Notes: generated from the letters alone by a model not told the origin. Counted from the first letter of the stretch, positions 33,316 through 41,610 are shown. The stretch: DNA of 64,000 nt from JAUYQR01 sp031415015 (GCA_031415015.1 JANOQT010000044.1:91693-155692); one strand, 5' to 3'. Program-made: numbers and translations.

Positions 33316-34272
33316 ATGCTGGCCGATGCCTCCACACATCTCGACTGGCTGAAAGGCGTATTCCGCCGCAAGGCAGCGATTCTCACCGAGGCGGGCGGCC
33401 GCGTAGCGACGACGGTCAGCGTCGAGGCCGGCCTGATGAAGGGTGTCTGCGAGTCGTATTCCACCGACAAGCTTTCTATTGGGTCGGCCATCGGGTGCGA
33501 TATCGTCTTGATGGATGACGGCGTGTTGCCGCACCACCTTACCCTGCATCTGCGCCGCTCTGCCTTTGGCGTCTTGGTCGATGCCAGCGCCGAGGGTGCG
33601 GTAAAAATTGGCGCGCTGTCTCTCGAAGCTGGGAAATCGTCCGGTGTTCAGCGCTTGCCGCAGGTGATCACGGTTGGTGATGCCCGGCTCACGTTGGCCC
33701 ATCCGGTGGAAGCCGCGCCGCGCCACACCAGGCTGCAGGGCACAATCGGTATTCTCGGCATCGTCAGCTTTGTTCTTGCTCTTGCTCTTGCTGCTCCGCT
33801 GGTTCAGATGCTGACCACTCCCGAACGTTTGCCGATCCAAATGGTGCAGAAAACCGAGGCACCAGAGGTTCAGCTGGCCGCCAACCTAAGCTTTCGCAGT
33901 GCCGTAGAAGCCGAGCTAGCCCGGCTTGAGTTGCAAGACAGCGTGATTGTCGCCGCTTCAGGGGCCAATCTGATCTCGATCTCAGGTCAGGTTCCGGCGT
34001 CAAAATGGCAGTCATGGCGCAGTTTTACGCAATGGTATGATCAACAAGCGGGCGCTCCCGTCCTGAAGCAGGACGTTGCCCGTGCGACCGATGCCGTGAG
34101 GCTGAAGCCCGTGGCCATGATCCGTCTTTCTGAGCCGGCGGAGATTATCTTTGTCGATGGCGAAACCCGTAAGGTCGGGGAATCCGTCGATGACAACTGG
34201 GTGATCACTTCGATCACGTCTGATGGCTTGATCCTCACCCGGGGTGAAGATACGACCGAAATCACGTTCTGA
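33316..34272 (+). CDS. sctD: T3SS inner-membrane ring protein SctD
   Basis: 318 residues: cytoplasmic FHA-like domain (about 33-130, DKLSIGSAIGCDIVLMDDGV then LPHHLTL), one transmembrane helix (about 143-163), and a short periplasmic part with a BON-like fold (SVIVAASGANLISISGQVPA). It pairs with SctJ to build the inner rings and joins SctK at the cytoplasmic side. Shorter than YscD (about 420), having fewer periplasmic modules, as in rhizobial forms. Six bp after the sctI candidate. Confidence 0.88.
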   Translation: MLADASTHLDWLKGVFRRKAAILTEAGGRVATTVSVEAGLMKGVCESYSTDKLSIGSAIGCDIVLMDDGVLPHHLTLHLRRSAFGVLVDASAEGAVKIGALSLEAGKSSGVQRLPQVITVGDARLTLAHPVEAAPRHTRLQGTIGILGIVSFVLALALAAPLVQMLTTPERLPIQMVQKTEAPEVQLAANLSFRSAVEAELARLELQDSVIVAASGANLISISGQVPASKWQSWRSFTQWYDQQAGAPVLKQDVARATDAVRLKPVAMIRLSEPAEIIFVDGETRKVGESVDDNWVITSITSDGLILTRGEDTTEITF

Positions 34273-34285
34273 ACGGGGCTGCGCA

Positions 34286-34708
34286 ATGGAAAAGACTGAA
34301 CCCAGGGATATTGCGAATTGGCCGCGCAGCGGCGTCGGAGCGTTTTCTGAGGAAGAATTTGCTGCTCTGACCGATATAGAGCCACTTCCTGATGTGGCGG
34401 TTGTGGCTCCGCGCAGCCTTGTTGCGCCCCGCGTGACCTTCTCCCGCCGACCGCCAGAAATGGCACTTACCTGGGACGCGCCCTCACAACCTGTCGGTTC
34501 GATGTCCAATCCTGATGTTGCGCTGGTCAGTAGCCTGCCGACGCCGCAACTGGCATTTCGTCTTGCCTTTCTGGCTGCAAGGATTGAAACGCAAGTCGAG
34601 TATAGCGCAACACCAGAGGCACTTATGGGCTTGGGTGTGTTGTCACGTCAGGCAAGGATGTACGAACATCTGCACATCCTGCAAAGCACCTCTGGTGACG
34701 TGGGATGA
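34286..34708 (+). CDS. T3SS-locus protein of unknown function, partner of TPR chaperone
   Basis: 140 residues from the ATG at 34286 (start context GGGGC, weak). The first 85 residues are Pro-rich and probably disordered. The last 50 (LPTPQLAFRLAFLAARIETQ..., LGVLSRQARMYEHL) are helical. Overlaps the following TPR gene by ATGA. Small proteins next to TPR chaperones in T3SS loci are often secreted clients (YscX with YscY) or co-chaperones, so a client/chaperone pair is plausible. No direct homology seen. Confidence 0.6.
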   Translation: MEKTEPRDIANWPRSGVGAFSEEEFAALTDIEPLPDVAVVAPRSLVAPRVTFSRRPPEMALTWDAPSQPVGSMSNPDVALVSSLPTPQLAFRLAFLAARIETQVEYSATPEALMGLGVLSRQARMYEHLHILQSTSGDVG

Positions 34709-34974
34709 AGCCTGAAGCCTTGCTATGGGAAGGCACCCCTTCAGGCATTCTTGCCGAGGATGCCTCCCTGCTGCGCGGGATGGCCGGGCTGCACTTCTCT
34801 TACGGGTCCTATTCTTCGGCTGAAAGCCTACTTCACCTCTTGCTCTGGTTTGATCCAGCCGACAATGCCGCACATGTCATGATGGCCCGCATTCTGGCGC
34901 GACAGGGCCGCGGGCCCGAGGCAAAGGAACATATGGGCAAGGCGCGGCGCAGCGGCGGCCGAGCCAACTTTTAA
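34705..34974 (+). CDS. TPR-type T3SS chaperone-like protein
   Basis: 89 residues made of two TPR-like helix pairs (LLRGMAGLHFSYGSYSSAES, FDPADNAAHVMMARILARQG). It resembles in size and helix pattern the YscG/YscY type of small cytoplasmic T3SS chaperones that hold needle subunits or early substrates. Last gene of the rightward sctI-sctD unit; ends 12 bp before the convergent gene on the other strand. Confidence 0.65.
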   Translation: MKPEALLWEGTPSGILAEDASLLRGMAGLHFSYGSYSSAESLLHLLLWFDPADNAAHVMMARILARQGRGPEAKEHMGKARRSGGRANF

Positions 34975-34986
34975 GGCAGCACCGGC

Positions 34987-35727
34987 TCAGGGAGTGGCGG
35001 GCTCGCCAAGTTGCAATCCGATGGCATAGGTCGGAACGCTTCTCAGCCGCACCTGCACGAACGCCCAGGTGGCCCTGATCGGTCGCGCTCCTGCAGCCTT
35101 TGCAAGCTTTTCACCAACTGCGCTCGGGTCAAGCGCTAGCCCCATATAAGCTGCATGGTGCGCGATGGACGCCGCGTGCATGTGCGCGGCAAGGTTGATC
35201 ACTTCGCTGAAGCCCAGCGTGGCCGAAAGCAAGATCAGCGACGGTGCCCGCCGCACTGCCAGCAGTGCCGCAACGCATCCCGGCGGCAGTTCGGTCATCG
35301 CGGCAGGATCGCCCCCCGGCTCCCCCGCCGTCAGGAAATTCGGTGCAGCAAACCCGTCCGGATCTTTCACGTTTCCGTGTCCGGCGGCCTCGTCAGCAAG
35401 CAGCGCCAGCCGCCGCGCCCGCTCTTCCGCCGGCAGGCTCGACCTCTGCCCTTCAAACGCAGCATAGAATTGATCCCGCCGCGTCGGATCGGACAGCCAG
35501 CGTACAAAGCTTTGCCCGGCCAGACGCGCCGCATCTGTCGCGTCCCGCGCCGCTTCCGTCATCCGCATTGCTGGGGTGATGGAGTTAAGCCGCGTTGACG
35601 GAAACGCAGCGGAATCAAACGCATGTGACACCAGCGCCGTATAGGAAACCGCCGACCGCCTCAGGTCCTGAAGGATGGCATCAGCGTTTGAACCTGCCCC
35701 GCCTCTGGTCTGTTTCGCCATGTTCAT
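34987..35727 (-). CDS. Protein of unknown function at the T3SS boundary
   Basis: About 246 residues from the ATG at 35727 (GGTGGAAG upstream; the ATG two codons later is equally possible). Soluble and Ala-rich, with helical segments (AMRMTEAARDATDAARLAGQ, LPAEERARRLALLADEAAGH) and a mildly hydrophobic stretch near 165-215. No signal peptide, and no family recognised. It converges on the T3SS sctD unit, so it could be a substrate, gatekeeper or unrelated. Upstream (35728-36061) carries the palindrome ACCGTACGGT at 35825-35834 and no gene. Confidence 0.6.
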   Translation of the reverse strand: MNMAKQTRGGAGSNADAILQDLRRSAVSYTALVSHAFDSAAFPSTRLNSITPAMRMTEAARDATDAARLAGQSFVRWLSDPTRRDQFYAAFEGQRSSLPAEERARRLALLADEAAGHGNVKDPDGFAAPNFLTAGEPGGDPAAMTELPPGCVAALLAVRRAPSLILLSATLGFSEVINLAAHMHAASIAHHAAYMGLALDPSAVGEKLAKAAGARPIRATWAFVQVRLRSVPTYAIGLQLGEPATP

Positions 35728-36061
35728 CTTTCTTCCACCCGAAATGCCGGTTTCCAAAATCGGGACGACACCCCGCTCAACGATTCCATTCTGTATTATA
35801 TTCATAACAATGTCACGAGACTTAACCGTACGGTCAGGTTGCTGACAAAGGCGCCTATCCTACCCCCGGGCAAGTCCCCGAACCTTACCGAAAATCTCGC
35901 ATTTTCCTGTCCGCCGCAATTCAACTTCCGTCAGGTTTGGGCGGATTCCGACGTTTTCGTCATTCATATCGCGCTTTTTGCATAATCCTTGGCGCCCGCC
36001 CCATCCCCGCCACCGCAACACCCCCCGCGCCCATGCCATGCTCCCCGCGAAGGAGCCCGCC

Positions 36062-36910
36062 ATGATCCACCTCCCCCTCGCAGCCATCGACCCCGAAGCC
36101 CTCCCCCGCGACCGCTCCACCCTCGACCCCGAGCCGCTGGCCGAGCTTGCCCACTCCATCGCCACCACCGGCCTGCGCATGCCGGTCGAGGTCTGGCGCC
36201 TCACCACCCCCCGCCCCCCGCACCTCTACGGCCTCATCTCCGGCTACCGCCGCCTCCACGCCTGCGCGCAAGCAGGCCACACCGACATCCCCGCCTTCCT
36301 CCGCACCCCCGCCAGCCTCCCCGACGCAATGGCCGCCATGGTCGCCGAAAACGAGGTCCGCGCCGACACCCCGCCCTGGGACAAAGGCCTCACCCTCCTG
36401 CGCGCCGTGGACGAGGGCCTGTTCGACACCCTCGACGCCGCCGCAAAGGCGCTCCACCCCTCCGCCAGCCGCCAGAAACAGCACCGCTACCGCAGTTACG
36501 CGTCCGTGGTCGAGGCCCTCTCCCCCCACCTCACCACCCCCGCCCTGCTGACCACCCCCCAACGCCTCACCGCCCGCCAGATGGACCGTCTCGCATCCGC
36601 CCTCAGGGGCGGCTTCACCCCCCTCATCCAGCAAACCCTGTCCGAGCATCGCCACACCACCCTCCGCACCCAATGGGACGCCATCCTCCCCCTGATCATC
36701 GAAAGCGGTCGCGGCGAGGAAGACGAGCCCGAAACCCCCACTCACCCCGGCCGGCCCCGCAGGATGCTGCAGTTGAAGCAGGGCCTGACGATCCGGAGGG
36801 AGATGACGCGGAGCGGCTGGATTTTGCGGTTCTCCGGGCCGGAGGCGAAGAGCGGCGGGCTGATCGACGATGTGCTGGATGAGGTAGAGAGGATGTTTCA
36901 GAGGGAGTGA
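36062..36910 (+). CDS. ParB N-terminal domain protein (ParB/RepB-like)
   Basis: 282 residues with AAGGAG before the ATG at 36062. The N-terminal ParB/Srx-type nuclease-like fold is seen as LDPEPLAELAHSIATTGLRM, then GLISGYRRLHACAQAG, and AMVAENEVRADTPPWDKGL (compare ENxxR in ParB box II). A helical central domain follows and the last 55 residues are less GC-rich in codon use. There is no partner parA and no repC. It may be a stand-alone ParB-like regulator common in Rhodobacterales or a remnant of a plasmid partition system. Confidence 0.82.
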   Translation: MIHLPLAAIDPEALPRDRSTLDPEPLAELAHSIATTGLRMPVEVWRLTTPRPPHLYGLISGYRRLHACAQAGHTDIPAFLRTPASLPDAMAAMVAENEVRADTPPWDKGLTLLRAVDEGLFDTLDAAAKALHPSASRQKQHRYRSYASVVEALSPHLTTPALLTTPQRLTARQMDRLASALRGGFTPLIQQTLSEHRHTTLRTQWDAILPLIIESGRGEEDEPETPTHPGRPRRMLQLKQGLTIRREMTRSGWILRFSGPEAKSGGLIDDVLDEVERMFQRE

Positions 36911-37118
36911 GTTGCCCTTTTGTTCAGAACATCGTTCAGACAAGAACCGACTGATCCTGTTGGAAGCTGCAAACCAGAGCGCAACATTATTTGTGTCATG
37001 CACTTGTGCAACTTCTGTTATTGCACTACTAAGGTCTTACTCGCGCATCCGCGGGTGCTCGCCGGTGTCCTATGTATCGGACATCATAACATAAACCCTT
37101 CACATTAGGATCAAGTGG

Positions 37119-37337
37119 ATGACGAATCGTAGACGTACCGAAGTCCGTGTCGGTCTCTCGTGGCGCAAAGGCCTTCAGGCCGAAGTCGTCCACGAAACCG
37201 AACTTGAGACTGGGTGTGCCACAGATGGTGTGGTTATCGAGGGAGAGGTAACCAGCAATGTGCCGCGAGCAATCGAAGCGCAGCAGCCGGCCAACTCAAT
37301 ACCGGTAACTACAAGGTCAGTTAAGCATAAACAGTAA
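37119..37337 (+). CDS. Small protein of unknown function in AT-rich segment
   Basis: 72 residues beginning MTNRRRTEVRVGLSWRKGLQ, basic at both ends, no known motif. Weak Shine-Dalgarno (AGGATC). It sits in a segment (about 36920-38230) with lower GC than its surroundings. Possibly a real acquired gene, possibly chance. Confidence 0.35.
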   Translation: MTNRRRTEVRVGLSWRKGLQAEVVHETELETGCATDGVVIEGEVTSNVPRAIEAQQPANSIPVTTRSVKHKQ

Positions 37338-37546
37338 GCAAAACCCAGCAATGATAACAGAAGTGGCACTAGAGGTTATAGATATCCGCAAAGTCCATTC
37401 ATTCCCCGCAACAGGGGTTAAGGACGCGGTAGTGCATCGGAGTCGATGCGAAAAATCCTCAGATTGCCATGACTAAAGTTGTTGCTGGGGTAGTGCTTTC
37501 CAATGTGATGAACTCATCTACTCTGGAGAGATATGAGGAACAAGAA

Positions 37547-38158
37547 ATGACGAAGCGTACCAACGGCGGCAAGTCGCTGCCCCTTCTCATCGTTGAGAGG
37601 TCAATCAATGTGGTGGATTTGCGCGATGCGATCTCAAAGCGAAAACTCGTAAACGACGGGTCTGCTTTTCATGAAGCCCGTGAAATAGTTGAGTCAGACA
37701 AATATCAGTTGCAACTGCGCTTGTCGGACGAACTCTATGCGAAGATTGAGCACCTTACTAGGCGTTCTGGTGCAGAGACTGTTAGCGAGACTGTTAGGTG
37801 GGCGATTCGTGAGTTTCACAGCACCATCCTGCGTCATGTTACTATTGTTCTGCCAGATGGCCGAGCGATTAATCAAAACGGGTTGGCGGCAAAGGAAGAA
37901 CTGATCGATACACATGTGGCTCGAGAAAAAACAGCCAAACGAGTAAACGTAGTACTTAGAGGGGCTTCCTATGAGCGTTTGAAAAGAATTTCTGCGCTTG
38001 TACCAGAGTTGTCTTACGGCGAGGTAATTGAGATAGCTTTCGGTATCCTTGAATCCGTGATGGAGGAAGAGGAGTCGCTAGTTGCTCAATATGAGAGTCA
38101 TCCAAACGGAGGCACCTCTGGTGGTCAAAAAATTTACAAGATAAAAGGCCGTCGTTAG
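37547..38158 (+). CDS. Protein with two ribbon-helix-helix-like segments
   Basis: 203 residues; start at 37547 preceded by GAGGAAC (a longer frame from 37469 lacks a good site). Two similar segments, YQLQLRLSDELYAKIEHLTR...VSETVRWAIREF (about 52-92) and AKRVNVVLRGASYERLKRIS...GEVIEIAFGILE (about 130-178), each have the strand-helix-helix pattern of Arc/MetJ-type DNA-binding proteins. Tandem RHH in one chain would give a single-chain DNA binder. AT-rich codons (many AAA, ATT, AGA) differ from neighbours, suggesting transfer. Followed by a strong terminator. Confidence 0.6.
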   Translation: MTKRTNGGKSLPLLIVERSINVVDLRDAISKRKLVNDGSAFHEAREIVESDKYQLQLRLSDELYAKIEHLTRRSGAETVSETVRWAIREFHSTILRHVTIVLPDGRAINQNGLAAKEELIDTHVAREKTAKRVNVVLRGASYERLKRISALVPELSYGEVIEIAFGILESVMEEEESLVAQYESHPNGGTSGGQKIYKIKGRR

Positions 38159-38193
38159 AAAACTCAATTTCTGTATTTTTTGTATACAATAGA

Positions 38194-38227
38194 ATGGCCC
38201 AACGCACGCAGGTTGGGCCATTTTTTT
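38194..38227 (+). terminator. Intrinsic terminator
   Basis: Perfect 10-bp stem ATGGCCCAAC / GTTGGGCCAT, 8-base loop, then seven T. It ends the AT-rich double-RHH transcription unit 35 bp after its stop. Confidence 0.92.
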
Positions 38228-38365
38228 AGCGAGCTTGTTGTGGTTCACCCCGACCCTTTCCTCATCACCCCACCTGTCCACTCCCGTCGGGCCACCGCCA
38301 ACTCCCAACCCTTCTGCAGGTTCATCCAGAATTACGCCGTCGTTCCGAAGGGCGCGGCCAGCGAT

Positions 38366-38386
38366 GTAGGGTGCGCATTCATTGCG
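38366..38386. repeat. REP-like palindromic element, left copy
   Basis: GTAGGGTGCGCATTCAT (38366-38382) followed by TGCGGACC; an imperfect form of the GGTGCGC-loop-GCGCACC hairpin. The same 17 bases recur at 38901-38917 on the other side of the toxin-antitoxin pair. Extragenic, small and palindromic, like the REP elements common in proteobacteria. Confidence 0.7.
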
Positions 38387-38398
38387 GACCATCCCCCC

Positions 38399-38686
38399 TC
38401 ACACCCCTCGCGGCCTCTGCCGCACATGCGCCACCGTGATCACCTCGATCCGGCCCGCCGCCTCATCAATCCGGTAATGCACCCGGAACGGCAGGCCTGA
38501 CACGGCAATCGCCCGCGAAGGCCCGCGCCGCCAAACCGGCCCCAGTTCCGGATGGTCGGCCAGAATTTCGGTTGTCTGCCTGATCCGTTGGATCACCTGT
38601 GCCGCAGCCGTCAGGTTGTCATAAGCGATCCAGGCCTGAATTTCCCGCAACCGCTCCACCGCGCGCGGCGAAAGGACAACGATCAT
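38399..38686 (-). CDS. RelE/ParE-family toxin
   Basis: 95 residues with the ParE/RelE toxin layout: helical hairpin (RAVERLREIQAWIAYDNLTA), then the beta-sheet core (PFRVHYRIDEAAGRIEVITV) and the C-terminal AHVRQRPR. ParE toxins block gyrase and RelE-type toxins cleave mRNA; the sequence favours ParE (long N-terminal helices). Overlaps the antitoxin stop by ATGA, with the antitoxin first as usual. Confidence 0.88.
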   Translation of the reverse strand: MIVVLSPRAVERLREIQAWIAYDNLTAAAQVIQRIRQTTEILADHPELGPVWRRGPSRAIAVSGLPFRVHYRIDEAAGRIEVITVAHVRQRPRGV

Positions 38687-38871
38687 TCGATGCCGAGGTC
38701 CTTCCAGACCTGCGCGGCCGGAATGCCCAGCCCCGCATCCAGTTCCGCCGTCCCCGCTGCGATCTCTTCGGCAAGCCAGGCGTCATAGCCAGCCTCCGGC
38801 ACGGCTTTGCCCGGTTGCTGCAGGTGCCAGTCGGTGCGGTCAGTTTTGGTTAAAGGTGCAGACATGGTCAT
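38683..38871 (-). CDS. Antitoxin partner of the ParE-type toxin
   Basis: 62 residues from the ATG at 38871 (GGAG 9 bases upstream; further in-frame Met two codons later). Small and acidic, with a C-terminal helix (AGYDAWLAEEIAAGTAELDA) that would bind the toxin. The N-terminal DNA-binding fold is not clear. Identified mainly by pairing and overlap with the toxin gene. Confidence 0.75.
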   Translation of the reverse strand: MTMSAPLTKTDRTDWHLQQPGKAVPEAGYDAWLAEEIAAGTAELDAGLGIPAAQVWKDLGIE

Positions 38872-38900
38872 AAGGTAACACTCCACAAGGTGCAAATCCA

Positions 38901-38925
38901 GTAGGGTGCGCATTCATGGCGCACC
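38901..38925. repeat. REP-like palindromic element, right copy
   Basis: Contains the perfect hairpin GGTGCGC, 7-base loop, GCGCACC (38905-38925), preceded by GTAG. Matches the left copy at 38366 over 17 bases, 535 bp away, so the two copies bracket the toxin-antitoxin pair in direct orientation. Confidence 0.75.
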
Positions 38926-38998
38926 ACCGTCATACCCCCCAATCCCTAACAAATCCTTAAACCCGTCCCCTAACCCCTTGATTTCCCTACCCCCACCT

Positions 38999-39020
38999 CT
39001 TTGTCCACGCGTGGACAAAG
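38999..39020. repeat. 22-bp perfect palindrome, first of two TGTCCACGCGTGGACA sites
   Basis: The core TGTCCACGCGTGGACA is extended on both sides by CTT/AAG to a 22-bp perfect palindrome, 44 bp before dinB. The 16-bp core recurs at 63487-63502 after aroC. Its size and central CGCG suggest a homodimer binding site (a ParB-type parS-like site or an operator). It does not match the alphaproteobacterial LexA box. Identity unknown. Confidence 0.7.
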
Positions 39021-39063
39021 CGGAAGCCTTTGCGGCCCCCCGTGCCTCCCCTATACTCCCCCC

Positions 39064-40317
39064 ATGCCCAGCCTCTGCCGCGACTGCCTCACCCTGTTCG
39101 ATGCCGGAACCAGGTGCCCCGCCTGCCGCTCCCCCCGCCTGATCGCCCACCCCGAACTGACCTCCCTCACCATCGCCCACATGGACTGCGACGCCTTCTA
39201 AGCCAGCGTCGAAAAACGCGACAACCCGAGCTTACGCGACCACCCCCTCATCGTCGGCGGCGGCACCCGCGGCGTCGTCTCCACCTGCTGCTACCTCGCC
39301 CGGATCAAAGGCGTCCGCTCCGCCATGCCGATGTTTCAGGCCCTCAAGCTTTGCCCCGAAGCTATCGTGGTGAAACCCCGCTTCCCCGCCTACGTCGAGG
39401 CCAGCCGCGCGATCCGGGCCATGATGGAACGCCTCACCCCCGCCATCGAGCCGCTCTCCCTCGACGAAGCCTTCCTCGACCTGACCGGCACCCAGCGCCT
39501 GCACGGCGCACCCCCCGCCGTCCTCCTCGCCCGCCTGACCCGCGAGATGGAAACCGAGCTTGGCCTCACCGGCTCCGTCGGCCTCAGCCACAACAAATAC
39601 CTCGCCAAGATCGCCAGCGACCTCGACAAACCGCGTGGCTTCTCTATCATCGGCCGGGCCGAAACCGAGGCGTTCCTCAAACCCAAACCCGTCCGCATCA
39701 TCTGGGGCGTTGGCCAGGCCACCCAAGCGGCGCTGGAGGCTGCGGGGATCAGGACCATCGCTGACCTGCTGCGCTGGGATCGTCCCGACCTGATCGCCCG
39801 GTTTGGCAGCATGGGCGACCGGCTTCACAGCCTTGCCCGGGGTCAGGACACCCGCCGGGTCAACCGGGACGAAAAGCTGAAGTCGATCTCGAAGGAGACA
39901 ACCTTCAATGAGGACACTTCCGATCCCGATCTCCTTGACGGTCACATCTGGCGGCTTTCGGAACAGGTTGCCGACCGGGTCAAGGCCAAGGCGCTGTCAG
40001 GCCGCACCATCACGCTGAAACTGAAGAAGGGTGATTTCCAGCTGGTCACCCGTCGTCACAGCCTGTCCGACCCGACCCAACTGACCGACCGCATATACCG
40101 TGCAGCGCGCGACCTCTTTGATCACGTCGAATCGGATGGCCCATTCCGGTTGATCGGCGTGGGCATTTCTGAACTCGCTCCAGAAACGGAGGCAGACCTG
40201 AGTGGCGATCTGCTGGACCCCGATGCTGGCAAGCGGGCAGCGACCGAACGCGCAACGGATGCTATCCGTGCCCGGTTCGGAACGGAGGCGATCATCAAGG
40301 GCCGCGCCCTACGATGA
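39064..40317 (+). pseudogene. dinB: DNA polymerase IV with an in-frame TAA
   Basis: 418 codons encode a Y-family polymerase with an N-terminal Cys cluster (CRDC...CPAC, residues 5-20), typical of Rhodobacterales pol IV. The catalytic palm begins HMDCDAF, and a TAA at 39199-39201 replaces the codon for the conserved Tyr before ASVEKRDNPSL. The rest is intact: LSLDEAFLDLTG active site, SHNKYLAKIASDLDKPRG, little-finger domain. The frame is otherwise open, so the lesion is a single codon. Downstream in-frame Met at 39325 would give a product lacking the first catalytic Asp. Either a recent nonsense mutation or a sequence error. Confidence 0.88.
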
Positions 40318-40318
40318 T

Positions 40319-41188
40319 CTACTCTGCCGCCAGCGGAAAGCTTTGCCGCCCTATCGACGCAAGGTCGCTTACTACGCCGGCCATGATCGTCCGGAAGCTG
40401 TCAAAGCCATCACTCGGAACGATCCGCGCCTCATCCATATAGAGCGCGCGGTCAATCTCCACCTGAACCACATGGCAGCCGCGTGACGGGCGTCCATACG
40501 CCTGCGCAATGTAGGCTCCGGCAAATGGTGCATTGCGGGCAACGCGAAAGCCTGCTCCGGCGAAGGCCGCCTCGACCTGTTCCATCACCTCGCGCCCCGC
40601 CGCCGCACCGAACCGGTCACCGAGCACCACTTCAGGCTTCGGCTGTCCGGGACGGGCATGGGCTTCGATCGCTTCATGCGGCATGGAGTGGCAATCGATC
40701 AGGATGGATTGCCCGAAACTGTCCAGCGTGGTGTCAATCAGCAGCTTCAGCGCGATATGATAGGGGTGCCAATACTGCTGGATCCTCGCCTCAGCCTCAC
40801 TCAGTGAAAGCTTGCCGCGGTAGATCGCCCGCCCGCCGGCCACGACCCGGGGAATCACCCCAAGCCCGGATGAGACACGCGGATTGTGCGGTGCACGGGC
40901 GATTCCTTCGATCACTGCGGGATCTAGTTCGTCCGCGGCGCGGTTCAGATCAATGAACGCGCGCGGCACACGCGCGATCAAAAGCGGTGCCCCCATCGCG
41001 GGTGCCATGTCGAACAGCCGGTCAACAAATGCATCCTCGGACGAGCGGATCGCCTGCCGGTCAAGGACCGCCGCCCGCAGAAAATCAGTGGAATAGTGCC
41101 GCCCGGAATGGGGTGAGGAAAAGATCACGGGGGTGGTCTGGCGCAGCGGACGGCGCAGTTCATAGGCCTCGGGCAAGGCTGGTGGCAA
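40319..41188 (-). CDS. N-formylglutamate amidohydrolase family protein
   Basis: 289 residues from a TTG at 41188 that has a perfect GGAGG seven bases upstream; a longer in-frame reading from 41263 has no such site. Family motifs: FSSPHSGRHY, RVPRAFIDLNRAADELDP, SILIDCHSMP and GCHVVQVEIDRALYMDE, containing the zinc and substrate residues. Hydrolyses N-formylglutamate or related formyl-amino acids (HutG-like). It stands alone, without histidine-degradation genes, so the physiological substrate is uncertain. Converges on dinB with one base between the stops. Confidence 0.88.
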   Translation of the reverse strand: MPPALPEAYELRRPLRQTTPVIFSSPHSGRHYSTDFLRAAVLDRQAIRSSEDAFVDRLFDMAPAMGAPLLIARVPRAFIDLNRAADELDPAVIEGIARAPHNPRVSSGLGVIPRVVAGGRAIYRGKLSLSEAEARIQQYWHPYHIALKLLIDTTLDSFGQSILIDCHSMPHEAIEAHARPGQPKPEVVLGDRFGAAAGREVMEQVEAAFAGAGFRVARNAPFAGAYIAQAYGRPSRGCHVVQVEIDRALYMDEARIVPSDGFDSFRTIMAGVVSDLASIGRQSFPLAAE

Positions 41189-41342
41189 GGTGTGACCTCC
41201 GGTTAAAGACAAAGGTATAGCGGCAAACGGGGAAAAGCCAAAACCTCTTGCGGCCCCGGACACGACTGAGTATAGACCCAGCCGAACGACGCGGTTCCGC
41301 CCGCGTCCTTTTTGTTTGGGCGGGGCAGCATCGGGCAGACGT

Positions 41343-41417
41343 GGGCGGTTAGCTCAGCGGTAGAGCACTACGTTGACATCGTAGTGGCCACTGGTTCGAT
41401 CCCAGTACCGCCCACCA
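41343..41417 (+). tRNA. tRNA-Val (anticodon GAC)
   Basis: 75-nt cloverleaf: acceptor GGGCGGT/ACCGCCC, D arm with AGCTCAGCGGTAGAGC, anticodon stem CTACG/CGTAG with loop TTGACAT (GAC at 41375-41377), T arm CTGGTTCGATCCCAG, and encoded CCA. Reads GUC/GUU valine codons. Confidence 0.97.
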
Positions 41418-41484
41418 TTCATCGCCTCGCAAGGGGCACGTTGTTTTCAATCGGCGCAGACGCGCCGCGATCAGGAGAAGCCTC

Positions 41485-41610
41485 ATGAAGGTTGCCAACT
41501 CGCTCCGCTCGCTGAAGACGCGTCATCGCGATTGCCAGGTCGTGCGCCGCAAAGGCCGCGTCTACGTGATCAACAAGACGCAGAAGCGCTATAAGGCCCG
41601 CCAGGGCTGA
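41485..41610 (+). CDS. rpmJ: Ribosomal protein bL36
   Basis: 41 residues, MKVANSLRSLKTRHRDCQVV then RRKGRVYVINKTQKRYKARQG; the usual alphaproteobacterial form with a single Cys, lacking the zinc-binding C-C-C-H set. AGGAGA stands before the ATG. Free-standing 68 bp after tRNA-Val, as in related genomes. Confidence 0.96.
   Translation: MKVANSLRSLKTRHRDCQVVRRKGRVYVINKTQKRYKARQG

Noticed and set aside
36062..36910. A plasmid replication/partition locus (repABC) around the ParB-like gene
   Set aside because: No ParA/RepA ATPase, no RepC and no origin-like repeats accompany it, and core chromosomal genes lie on both sides.
38999..39020. Reading the palindrome before dinB as a LexA (SOS) box
   Set aside because: The alphaproteobacterial LexA box is a direct repeat of GTTC/GAAC type. 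This site is a perfect inverted repeat without those half-sites, and it also occurs after aroC.
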